Positions 42,435 to 51,700 of a stretch of DNA of 64,000 bases are shown here, piece by piece. Numbering within the stretch: position 1 is the stretch's first letter; every line of letters begins with the position of its first letter. The DNA lies in the NCBI GenBank assembly GCA_964609615.1, contig CAZSRL010000003.1:1-64000 (forward strand), written 5' to 3'. The notes below the pieces were generated by a model. The model made no database searches. It was not told the origin of the DNA and was given only the letters and a program-made list of their open reading frames with translations. This DNA comes from CAZSRL01 sp964609615 (GTDB lineage Bacteria > Bacillota_I > Bacilli_A > RF39 > UBA660). Made by a program: the position numbers and the translations under genes.

Positions 42435-43529
42435 ATGAAAGTAGTTGTAGGTATGAGTGGTGGAGTAGATAGCGCAGTTAGTGCTTATTTACTTCAAAAA
42501 GAAGGTTATGATGTTGTTGCTTTGTTTATGAAGAATTGGGATTCTAATATTAATAATGATTTAGAAGGCATAACAGATGATATTTGTCCACAGGAGCAAG
42601 ACTTTATGGATGCTAAAAAAGTTTGTGATAAGCTTTCTATTCCTATTTATAGAGTAGATTTTATTAAAGAATATTGGGATAATGTATTTACATATTTTTT
42701 AGAAGAACTTAAAAAGGGTAGAACACCTAATCCAGATGTACTTTGTAATAAATATATAAAGTTTGATTCTTTTATTAAAGAAGCAAAAAAACTAGGAGCA
42801 GAAAAAATCGCAACTGGTCATTATGCTAGAATAAATGGTAATAAATTATTAAGAGGTAAAGATAATAATAAAGATCAAACATATTTTTTAAGTATGCTTA
42901 GTCCTAATCAATTAAAAAATGTTTTATTTCCAGTAGGGGATTTATTAAAAGAAGAAGTAAGAAAAATTGCTGTTGAACAAGATTTAATTGTAGCTAAAAA
43001 GAAAGATTCAACAGGTATATGTTTTATAGGAGAAAGAAACTATCAAAAATTTATTGCTAATTATTTAAAACCTAATCCTGGTGATATTATAGATGTTGAA
43101 ACAAAAAAGAAAATTGGAACACATACAGGACTAATGAATTATACTATAGGTCAAAGAAAAAACGTTGGTCTTAGTGGTGACAAAGAAAAACATTATGTTG
43201 TTGGTAAAGATGTAGAAAAAAACATATTATATATATCATTTGGAGAAGATAATGACTATCTTATGAGTGATGAAGCCGTTATTGAAAATATGAATTATAT
43301 AAGTGAAATAAAACCAACATTTTGTACAGCAAAATTCAGATATCGTGGAGAAGATATTCCTATTAGAATAGAATATTTAGAAAACGATGAAATAATAGTA
43401 AAATATGATAATGCAAAATCTGTAACACCTGGTCAAGTATGTGTACTATATTTAGGTGAAGAATGTATTGGTGGAGGATTTATAAAAGAAGTAAGAAAGA
43501 ATAATAAAAAACTTTGGTATTTAAACTAA
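42435..43529 (+). CDS. mnmA: tRNA-specific 2-thiouridylase MnmA
   Basis: 364 residues. MnmA thiolates U34 of tRNAs for Lys, Glu and Gln. The PP-loop is GMSGGVDSAVSA at the start. NPDVLCNKYIKF contains the first catalytic Cys and STGICFIGERNYQKF the second. ATGHYARI and MNYTIGQRKNVGLSG are further family blocks. The C-terminal barrel domain is present, ending PGQVCVLYLGEECIGGGFI. AGAAGGA precedes the ATG. A terminator overlaps its end. No partner desulfurase gene is adjacent. Confidence 0.96.
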   Translation: MKVVVGMSGGVDSAVSAYLLQKEGYDVVALFMKNWDSNINNDLEGITDDICPQEQDFMDAKKVCDKLSIPIYRVDFIKEYWDNVFTYFLEELKKGRTPNPDVLCNKYIKFDSFIKEAKKLGAEKIATGHYARINGNKLLRGKDNNKDQTYFLSMLSPNQLKNVLFPVGDLLKEEVRKIAVEQDLIVAKKKDSTGICFIGERNYQKFIANYLKPNPGDIIDVETKKKIGTHTGLMNYTIGQRKNVGLSGDKEKHYVVGKDVEKNILYISFGEDNDYLMSDEAVIENMNYISEIKPTFCTAKFRYRGEDIPIRIEYLENDEIIVKYDNAKSVTPGQVCVLYLGEECIGGGFIKEVRKNNKKLWYLN

Positions 43530-43538
43530 AGTTTTTTT
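43507..43538 (+). terminator. Terminator of mnmA
   Basis: Stem AAAAACTTT / AAAGTTTTT with a 12-base loop and T tail; it overlaps the mnmA stop. Confidence 0.7.
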
Positions 43539-43551
43539 ATTTACTTTACAC

Positions 43552-43580
43552 TTGACATTTGAGTGTATAGTAGATAAAAT
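43552..43580 (+). promoter_or_regulatory. Consensus SigA promoter of the HTH regulator gene
   Basis: TTGACA (43552-43557), 17 bases, TAAAAT (43575-43580); GAGGGAGG lies before the ATG at 43613. This is one of the best promoters in the window. Confidence 0.8.
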
Positions 43581-43612
43581 TAGTATAGATAGTAGAGGGA
43601 GGTTGTTGTATA

Positions 43613-44395
43613 ATGAATAATTTAAATGAGCTTATACAAGAATTAGGAATATCTAAAGTTAAATTAGCAAAGTATTTAGGAGTATCTAGACAAATGGTTT
43701 ATAATTATTTAGAAATGGATAGTATAGATAAATTGCCTAAAGAGAAAAAAATTCTTTTGTTAAAATTATTAGGAATAGAGAATAGTAGTGGAGATATTAA
43801 TTATAGTAATATAAATATTACAACTGATTATTTATTAGAAGTGGAAGCTAAATTAAATCAAGCGTTAAATCAAACTGGTAATATAATAGATAATTATTTT
43901 GATTTAAAAAATTTAACTAAGGAAGAACAAACATTAATAAATGATCTAAATTTTTTAATAAAGGAAAAATTTACTGATGAAAAAAATAATGAAACATATT
44001 ATATATTCTTATATTTATATCATTTATTACAATCTTTAGATAATATACCAGAAATAAAGTATATTTTTGCATATATGTCTAAAGCAAATGGTTTTATTAA
44101 GCCAAATGAGTTTAAATTTAATGAAAATGAACAATTTATGCTTGAAAGTATTTTATTTACTGCTCTTAATTTATATAATAACGGGGGAGCTACTAAAAGT
44201 AAGTTAATAGATAGTCATAATAGATTTGTTGAAGAAATTGAAAGTAGAAATGAAGAAAAACTATCTCGTACTCAACAACTTAATACTGTTAAGATACAAG
44301 CTTTAAAAGAATTAGGTTTTAATGAAATTACAAATGAAAATGCAGCAGAAGTATTTGAAAAGATAGCAGAGATAGAAAGTAGAACTGCTTATTAA
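43613..44395 (+). CDS. HTH-domain protein, probable regulator
   Basis: 260 residues. The N-terminus (about residues 3-52) is a helix-turn-helix: LNELIQELGISKVKLAKYLGVSRQMVYNYLEM, with the second helix LAKYLGV and recognition helix SRQMVYNYL, in the Cro/Xre style. The remaining 200 residues are helical and charged, not recognised, with an aromatic stretch YYIFLYLYHLLQSLD and a C-terminal LKELGFNEITNENAAEVFEKIAEIE. It could bind DNA with the first domain and sense or oligomerise with the rest. It has a consensus promoter and strong GAGGGAGG site, so it is probably well expressed. No target operator can be named. Confidence 0.65.
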   Translation: MNNLNELIQELGISKVKLAKYLGVSRQMVYNYLEMDSIDKLPKEKKILLLKLLGIENSSGDINYSNINITTDYLLEVEAKLNQALNQTGNIIDNYFDLKNLTKEEQTLINDLNFLIKEKFTDEKNNETYYIFLYLYHLLQSLDNIPEIKYIFAYMSKANGFIKPNEFKFNENEQFMLESILFTALNLYNNGGATKSKLIDSHNRFVEEIESRNEEKLSRTQQLNTVKIQALKELGFNEITNENAAEVFEKIAEIESRTAY

Positions 44396-44419
44396 ATAAT
44401 ATTTATAAAAAGAATGTAG

Positions 44420-44445
44420 TAGCTAATTTATTTAGCTATTTTCTT
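44420..44445. terminator. Probable terminator between converging genes
   Basis: Hairpin TAGCTAA / TTAGCTA with a T-rich tail TTTTCTTT on the plus strand. Confidence 0.5.
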
Positions 44446-44478
44446 TATATAATATCACTTCCTATAATATATATTATG

Positions 44479-45222
44479 TTAAATTATATATAAATTAATT
44501 ATTATAAACATAACACCTATTACAAAATATAATATATTTTTCTTTATATAAACACTATATTGTCTTATCTGAGGTATTATTTCATTTATAATAAGTGATA
44601 ACATTAATCCAACTATAACTATCATTAAATAGCTTATAAATACCTCTGTATATATATTATTAAATATTATATATGATACAACAGCACCTATAGGTTCAGC
44701 AATACTTGATACTAATACAAATTTAAATGCTTTAAAACGATTTTTAGTACTATAATATATAGGAACTGATATTAAAATTCCTTCAGGAATATTATGTAAT
44801 ATTATTGTTAGAGTAAAGCGTAGTCCAAGATTTATATCATATACACCCATTGAATAAGTTGCAATTCCTTCTAAAAAATTATGAAAAAACAAAATTAAAA
44901 ATGATATTATCCCTACCCTATATAAATTAATAGGGGAGTTTTTTTGATATATTTCAAACAAATAAATTAAAAAATAACCAAGTAAAAAAAATAAAATTAA
45001 ATAAATAAAAGTAACTACACCACTACTACTCTCTTTATATAGCACTAGAGTGGAGTGTGGAATTAAATCTAACAAACATATACTAAGAATCACACCCACA
45101 GAAAAAGATAAACATAAACTAACTACCCTATCCGCTTTTTTTGTAGATATATAAGTAAATACTAACCCTAGTATTGTTGAAAAGCCCGCTATTAAAGTTA
45201 ATATAATTGGTAATATTTCCAT
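44479..45222 (-). CDS. ZIP family metal transporter
   Basis: 247 residues with about eight membrane segments. The metal-path motifs of ZIP proteins are HNFLEGIAT in the fourth helix and LHNIPEGILI in the fifth. Other conserved polar points are SVGVILSICLLDLIPHS in helix 2-3 and SSIAEPIGAVVSYI. ZIP proteins carry zinc or related divalent metals into the cytoplasm. The histidine-rich loop seen in many eukaryotic ZIPs is absent, as in other bacterial ones. The ATG at 45222 follows GGTGAAG; a GTG at 45234 overlaps that site. No metal-responsive operator is evident. Confidence 0.88.
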   Translation of the reverse strand: MEILPIILTLIAGFSTILGLVFTYISTKKADRVVSLCLSFSVGVILSICLLDLIPHSTLVLYKESSSGVVTFIYLILFFLLGYFLIYLFEIYQKNSPINLYRVGIISFLILFFHNFLEGIATYSMGVYDINLGLRFTLTIILHNIPEGILISVPIYYSTKNRFKAFKFVLVSSIAEPIGAVVSYIIFNNIYTEVFISYLMIVIVGLMLSLIINEIIPQIRQYSVYIKKNILYFVIGVMFIIINLYII

Positions 45223-45338
45223 ATTCTTCACCAATTAAATATATGTTATAAATTGGTAATAATTGTCTTTTTTATTTTTAAATTCTTAGTATTTATACCC
45301 TACTTTAGTCCATAATAATAACAGGTGGTGAAGATATT

Positions 45339-45488
45339 ATGAGTAAAGCAAGAAATACTGCTAAAAATAGTGCTAATGCTAAAAATAGTGCTAAGAATTC
45401 TGCAAAGAGTACTGCTAGAAAAAATTCTAGAAGTACAAGTTCTAATAGCTCTAGATGTAATAACTCTAACTCAAATTCAGCTAGATAG
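45339..45488 (+). CDS. Tiny very basic Asn/Ser/Ala-rich protein
   Basis: 49 residues with ATG at 45339 after GGTGGTGA. The composition is extreme: 14 Ser, 11 Asn, 8 Ala, 6 Lys, 5 Arg, 3 Thr, one Cys, one Met and nothing else, so no acidic, aromatic or aliphatic residues other than Ala. The first half has repeats of KNSA (AKNSAKNSAKSTARKNS); the second half is Ser/Asn-rich (SRSTSSNSSRCNNSNSNSAR). It must be disordered and strongly cationic. Candidates are a spore-packed nucleic-acid-binding or coat protein, but I see no match to known SASP families. A perfect palindromic terminator follows 12 bases later. Confidence 0.6.
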   Translation: MSKARNTAKNSANAKNSAKNSAKSTARKNSRSTSSNSSRCNNSNSNSAR

Positions 45489-45500
45489 GTTAATTAAAAT

Positions 45501-45524
45501 AAAAAGAGAAATATTTCTCTTTTT
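45501..45524. terminator. Bidirectional terminator
   Basis: A 24-base perfect palindrome (arms AAAAAGAGAAAT and ATTTCTCTTTTT) shared by the tiny basic gene and the converging xer gene. Confidence 0.85.
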
Positions 45525-46485
45525 ATTTTTTTTCTCTTGGATGAAAGTTTTTATAATTTTCTTTTAAATAATGATTAGAAAGATGTGTATATATTTCTGT
45601 GGTTCTTATGTCTTCATGTCCTAAAAGTTCCTGTACGCTTCTTAAATCAGCCCCATGTTCTAATAAATGAGTAGCAAAACTATGTCTCAATGTATGGGGA
45701 CTTATTTCTTTTTCAATACCCACTACTCTTCTTATTTTATTTAATGCAATAAAACAAGGCAAGCNNNNNNNNNNTAACATATGTGGAGTTATATTTTTTT
45801 TTATACCTACTCTATTTTTTATATTATTCAAATTTATAAAAAATCCTTGTCTACTTATTTTATTATGTTCATTATTAATAAATACATATTCACTATGATT
45901 ATTTTTTAATAAAATAGCTCTATATAAATCTAAATAAATTTTTAAATAATGTTTTGCAATATCTCCAAGAGGCATAACTCTTTCTTTACTTCCTTTGGTA
46001 ATACATCTTATTATATCATTATGAAAGTCAATATCATCTAGTTTTAAATTAACAAGTTCACTTACTCTCATACCTGTACTATAAAGTACTTCTATCATTG
46101 CTTTGTTTCTATAATCATATTCATTTTCACAAGTAAAGTTAAGTAGTTTATTTACTTCATCTTCTGTTAAATATTTAGGTAATAGTTTACTTGTTTTCAT
46201 ATATTTTATATTTTCTGTTGGATTGTTTTTAATAAAATTATTAAACATTAAATAATTATAAAATACTCTAAATGTAGTTATTTTTCTATTTTTAGTTGTT
46301 GCTTCTAATTTAATACTTTTTAAATAATTTAATATGTCTTCTGTATTTATATTTAATAAACTTTTTGTTATTATTTTAGAAAACAATAACAAATCTTCGT
46401 GATAACTATTTATACTATTATCACTTAATTTTCTCTCTACTTTTAAATAAATAATAAATTCATTAATTATAGTTCCATTATTCAT
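45523..46485 (-). CDS. Xer-type tyrosine recombinase, interrupted by an assembly gap
   Basis: The 5' part (46485 to 45775) gives a normal N-terminal SAM-like domain and the catalytic start: STGMRVSELVNLKLDDID with the first Arg and TKGSKERVMPLG with the Lys, ending ITPHML at the gap. After the gap (45764 to 45523) comes ALNKIRRVVGIEKEISPHTLRHSFATHLLEHGADLRSVQELLGHEDI with the HxLRH motif, then TTEIYTHLS with the Tyr nucleophile. The residues just before and just after the gap are homologous to each other (RVGIKKNITPHML and VVGIEKEISPHTL), so the frame as shown duplicates about 24 residues. It is a joined chimera of two Xer proteins, or two tandem genes with the middle missing. Confidence 0.75.
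   Translation of the reverse strand: MNNGTIINEFIIYLKVERKLSDNSINSYHEDLLLFSKIITKSLLNINTEDILNYLKSIKLEATTKNRKITTFRVFYNYLMFNNFIKNNPTENIKYMKTSKLLPKYLTEDEVNKLLNFTCENEYDYRNKAMIEVLYSTGMRVSELVNLKLDDIDFHNDIIRCITKGSKERVMPLGDIAKHYLKIYLDLYRAILLKNNHSEYVFINNEHNKISRQGFFINLNNIKNRVGIKKNITPHMLXXXXLPCFIALNKIRRVVGIEKEISPHTLRHSFATHLLEHGADLRSVQELLGHEDIRTTEIYTHLSNHYLKENYKNFHPREKK
45765..45774. other. Scaffold gap (10 N)
   Basis: Ten N bases inside the xer gene. The size is probably a placeholder, so the true distance and frame across it are unknown. Confidence 0.99.
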
Positions 46486-46537
46486 ATTTATCTCCTAATA
46501 TAATTATACATTAAAAAAAGAAAATAAGATAATATAT

Positions 46538-48670
46538 TTATATTAAACTTAAACTTACTTTCTTTTTTTCTTTATCTATTTTAATAATATTTGCTTTTAC
46601 AATATCTCCTATTTTTAATACTTCACTAGGATGTTTAATATAATCTTTTGTTATTTTTGAAATATGAATTAAAGCATCATTTTTTATTCCAATATCAACA
46701 AAACAACCAAAATCAACTACATTTCTAATAATACCTTCAATTATTTCTCCTTCTTTTAAATCATCTATTGTAAGTATATCACTTCTTAAAATAGGAGTAT
46801 CTAAATTATCTCTTGGATCTACTATTATTTTAGTTAATGATTCTATTATTGTTTCTAAAGTATAAATATCTGTTTTTAATTTATTAATTATTTCTTCTTT
46901 ATTTATTTTATTTAATATTTCTTTTATTTCTTCTTTACCTATTAGTGAATAAGGAATATTTAGTAATTTTAATAATTTGTTAGTTAATAAATAACTTTCA
47001 GGATGTATATTTGTTTTATCAAGTATATTGTTTCCTTCTAATATTCTTAAAAAACCTATTGATTGTTCATATGTTTTTGAACTTATTCCTTTAATATTTT
47101 TTATTTCTTCTCTTGAAGTAATTTTACCTTTATTATCTTTATAATTTATTATTTCATCGATAGACTTTTTATTTAGTCCAGAAATATGTTTTAATATTGT
47201 TTTTGAAGCAGTATTTATATTAACTCCAACATTATTTACTACTTTATCAATAATAAAATCCAGTCTATCATTAAGTTCTTTTTGTTTTAAATCGTGCTGG
47301 TACTCTCCTACTCCTATACTTTTAGGGTCTATTTTTATAAGTTCGCTTAATGGATCTTGCACTCTTCTTCCAATACTTATAGCACTTCTTTTTTCAACAG
47401 TAAGTTTAGGAAACTCTTCAATTGCAAGTTTTGAAGCGGAATATACACTTGCTCCTGCTTCTGAAGTTATTATATATTTTACATCTTTGTTTAATTTTTT
47501 TATTACATTTGCAACAAATGATTCACTTTCTCTAGATGCAGTTCCATTTCCAATAGCAATAATATTAATGTTATATTTATTTATTAAATCAATTAATATT
47601 TTTTCACTTTCTTCCTTTTTATTAACAGGTTCATGAGGATATATTACAGATATATTTAAAACTTTACCATTTTTATCAAGAACTGCTAATTTACATCCAG
47701 TTCTATATGCTGGATCAAAACCAAGCACATTCATTTCTTTTAAAGGTGGTGTAAGTAATAAATGTTCTAAATTACTACCAAATACTTTTATAGCTTCATC
47801 ACTTGCATTTTCAAATAATTCTTTTTTAATTTCTCTTTCAATACTTGGAAATATTAATCTTTTATATGCATCTTTAATAAATAGTATCAGGTCATTATAA
47901 AGAGAAAAGTCTTTCTTTTTAATAATTATTTCTTCTAAAAACGAAAGAATTCTTTCTTCATTTACTTTTATTTTATAAGAAATAATTTCTTCTTTTTCTG
48001 CTCTTGAAATAGCAAGTATTCTATGTGTTTTAATATATTTAATAGGTTCATTATATTCATAATACATTTCATATATTTTATCTATATCTTCTTTATTCTT
48101 TTTCTTTGTTTCTATACAACCTGTATTAAATGTATAGTTTCTAATCCATTTTCTATAATAAGCATTATCACTTATCCATTCACTTATAATATAACCAGCT
48201 CCATTAATAGCATCATCTACAGTTTTTACTTTATCAGTTAAATAGTTTTTAGCTAGTTCTTCTTTATTAGTATTTGGAAAAGACATTATAATTTTAGCAA
48301 GAGGTTCTAAACCATTTTTTATTGATTCTGTTGCCTTTGTCTTTTTCTTTTCTTTATATGGTCTATATATATCTTCTAATTCATTTAATTTAGAGCATTT
48401 AAGAATACTTTCTCTTAATTCTAAGGTTAACATACCTTTTTCATCAATAAGTCTTATAATGTCTTCTTTTCTTTTTTTAAGAGATACTTCATAATTATAT
48501 ACTTCTTCTATACTTCTAAGTTGTTCCTCATCAAGACCTCCAGTTCTTTCTTTTCTATATCTTGCGATAAAAGGGATAGTATTTCCTTCTTTTAACATAG
48601 TTAATGTTTCATTAATTTGTTTTTCTTTTAAATTTAAATTTATACTAAGATTATTTATAATATCATTCAT
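46538..48670 (-). CDS. tex: Tex family RNA-binding protein
   Basis: 710 residues. Tex is a conserved nucleic-acid-binding protein involved in transcription processes. The N-terminal helical part contains TIPFIARYRKERTGGLDEEQL. The YqgF-like domain shows VLGFDPAYRTGCKLAVLD and AIGNGTASRESE, then VYSASKLAIEEFP. The helix-hairpin-helix repeats include GVGVNINTAS-type sequence (VGVNINTASKTIL). The C-terminal S1 domain (about 640-710) reads EGIIRNVVDFGCFVDIGIKNDALIHIS. All domains are in standard order and length. GGAGG is before the ATG. It is probably monocistronic, between xer and the large surface protein. Confidence 0.95.
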   Translation of the reverse strand: MNDIINNLSINLNLKEKQINETLTMLKEGNTIPFIARYRKERTGGLDEEQLRSIEEVYNYEVSLKKRKEDIIRLIDEKGMLTLELRESILKCSKLNELEDIYRPYKEKKKTKATESIKNGLEPLAKIIMSFPNTNKEELAKNYLTDKVKTVDDAINGAGYIISEWISDNAYYRKWIRNYTFNTGCIETKKKNKEDIDKIYEMYYEYNEPIKYIKTHRILAISRAEKEEIISYKIKVNEERILSFLEEIIIKKKDFSLYNDLILFIKDAYKRLIFPSIEREIKKELFENASDEAIKVFGSNLEHLLLTPPLKEMNVLGFDPAYRTGCKLAVLDKNGKVLNISVIYPHEPVNKKEESEKILIDLINKYNINIIAIGNGTASRESESFVANVIKKLNKDVKYIITSEAGASVYSASKLAIEEFPKLTVEKRSAISIGRRVQDPLSELIKIDPKSIGVGEYQHDLKQKELNDRLDFIIDKVVNNVGVNINTASKTILKHISGLNKKSIDEIINYKDNKGKITSREEIKNIKGISSKTYEQSIGFLRILEGNNILDKTNIHPESYLLTNKLLKLLNIPYSLIGKEEIKEILNKINKEEIINKLKTDIYTLETIIESLTKIIVDPRDNLDTPILRSDILTIDDLKEGEIIEGIIRNVVDFGCFVDIGIKNDALIHISKITKDYIKHPSEVLKIGDIVKANIIKIDKEKKKVSLSLI

Positions 48671-48753
48671 TTAATTTTACCTCCATGATAAAAATTATAT
48701 CATATTAATAAAAAAATAATAATATTTAAATTATTATTTTTATTTATTTACAA

Positions 48754-51700
48754 TTATCTCTTTTTACTCTTAGTTGTAGAAAATGCACTATATATATTCT
48801 TACCACTTACAGTTCTATATACCCTTATTTTATAATAATATTTTTTACCTTTTGTAACTTTATTAGTATATGAACGTTTAGAAGAAGATAATGTTTTTAT
48901 TCTTTTCCAGCTTTTTCCTTTTTGCTTTCTATATATTTGATATTTATATGCCCCAGGAACTTTACCCCATTTAACTTTAATACTACTACTTCCAGACTTA
49001 GAAAGAGATATTGAAGGTGTTAATAAATAAGGCACAGCTGAGAAATAATTACTTTCTTCACTTGAAACATCTAAATTATTTACATGTTTATACGCTATTA
49101 CTTTATAATAATATCTTTGTCCTGTTTTTAAATTAGTATCTGTTAATGACGTAGATGAAGTATATTTATAAGGGGAATATGCTCCTCCTGTTGATCTATA
49201 TACAAGATACCCAGTTGCTCCTGTTATTGGAGTCCAGTTCATAGCAATTTGATAATAATTTCTCCATAAATATCTAAGAGTAGGTGTTGTATTATAAAAA
49301 CTATCTACTATTAAAGGACTACTAAATTCACCTTCATACTCTACTCCATTTACAATTTTATATGCTTTTACTTTGTAAAAATAATTACAACCAGGTGTTA
49401 TTGATGAATCTTCATAATATTTTTTTGTTGCTCCATCACTTATAACTGCATTTTCTATTTTTTCATATGAATCTTCACTATTTTGATTTACTGATCTATA
49501 TAAATAATAACCAGTAGCATTAATAATTTTATCCCAACTTATTATAATCTTTGAATTAGTTTTCCATTCTTTATTTAACGTTGGTGTTGTTGAATTTGGA
49601 ACAAACACTTCTACATTACTATCAGTTCCTTCAATAGAGTTTCCATTTACTGTTTTTATTGCATTAACTTTATAAGAATATGTTTTACTAGAATCAATTG
49701 TATTATCTATTAAATACTTTTTACTTGGTGTATTATTTTGCGAAACATTTAATTTTGAATATTCGTTTTCATTAGATGCTTTTCTATATACTTGATAACT
49801 TTCAGTATTTTCAACAACATCCCAACTTATTATATTTTTAGAATTATTACTCCATTCATTTATTAACAATGGTTTTGTTAAGCCTAAAGTGAATTCTATT
49901 GTATTACTATAATCACTTTCTATTGTTTCATTGTTAATGTTTTTAAACGATGTTATTTTATAGGAATATGAATTATTTGATTCAATAGTATTATCAGTGA
50001 AATATTTAGTTCCAGTTCCACTAAATGTTACCCCAGGTAATTCAACAAAACTTCCTCCATTAGTTGATCTATATACTTTATAACTTGATGTACCTTCTAT
50101 TTCTTGCCAACTCATTATGTTTTGAGAAGCATTTTTCCATTGTCTTACTAACATTGGTTTTGTACTTGTAGCATCAAAATTAATAGTATTACTATAATCA
50201 CTTTCAAAATCAACTCCATATAAAGTTGTATATCCTGTTACTTTATATGAATAAGTATTACCTTCTACTATTGTATTATCAGTGTAATACATTTTAGATG
50301 ATAGTTTAGTTTGATTACCAGTTAGTTTTTCATAAGTCCCTCCATTAGTTGATCTGTATACATTATATCCAGTTGCATCTTCAACTTCATCCCAGTTCAT
50401 AATAATTTTATTTTTATTACTCCATTCATTTACTAATGTTGGAGATGCAGGAGCAGACCCATCAATAGTTGCTACTGCAAAATTAGTATATTTAGATGTA
50501 TTAAATTCAAGGATATTATCAGTCCTATTATATGTAGGAGTTATTGTTTTTATACTTCCGTCTGATGGATCTTCATAAAGTATTTTATAATTTGCTTTAT
50601 CTTCTAAATCACTGTTTAATAATAATTTTATATTTGATTCATTAGAGGATGTATTAATATCTTCCCAATATGTATCTGTTCCATATTTTTTAATATTGTT
50701 TTTTAATTCTATTTTAAAATAATTTTGTATTTCATTTGTACCAGCTTCATTAACCCAAGAGCTACTATTAGTAGGTGTGGAAATATCACTTAAAGTAATA
50801 TTTACTTTTCCAAATAATTTTTCTGTTTCATTAAATACAACTGGATCAGATTCTGTAAAACTAAAAATATCACTATTATCAGTTGTATTTAATTTATCAC
50901 CACTTATTTCTTCAAACTGAACATTTAATTTATTATCATCTTTAGTTGTAAAATCTAAATTTTCATTATTACTATATGTTGGAGGTGTTGGAAATTTATA
51001 TACTCCTGGTGTTGTTTGACTTGTAAGATCTGTATCTATACCTTCAATATTAAATGAATGTTCTTTTATTTGATAACCATAATTAGGTTTAATGGTTGCT
51101 GTTGTATTTATATCAATAACATCTCCAAGAGAATCTTTACCTGCTGAGTGTAAATTAAATCTTCTTGAATTTTTAGATGTTGAATCATATAAAGTATCTC
51201 TATGACCATTTCCGTTAGTAACAAGAACATTGCCATTTGTATAAGTTCCTTCAGCAATTAAATTAATCATTCTACCTGCAAGTGATCTAAGATTTAAAAC
51301 CCTATTTGTAATAGAATAATTATATCCTAAAGAATTATCTGAAGTTTCTGCTAATTCTTCTTCCTCACCTAATAAGTTATTGAATTCTTGATTTTGTTGT
51401 TGTAAATTATTATTACCATAATAAAATACTTGTTTACTAAATGTTCCTAAAGAACCACTTTCAGATAAATTTTCTATATGATTATATGCATTTTCACTTA
51501 CTTTTGCATAATCCACATTTATCATAGCGGCATCAGTAGAATTAGAATATGCATTTAATACAACACCACTGTTAGAATTTAATTTAAGTTGATTTTCGTT
51601 ATCATCTAATCCTTCAAAGATAGAAGCTGATGAATAAATATTATATGTTTTATTATTTAATTCTACAACCCCAGCATGTATTCCTTTAGTACTATAAGTA

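Noticed and set aside
45370..45567. A 65-residue plus-strand frame overlapping the tiny basic gene
   Set aside because: It is another frame of the same repeats, has no start site and runs through the palindromic terminator.
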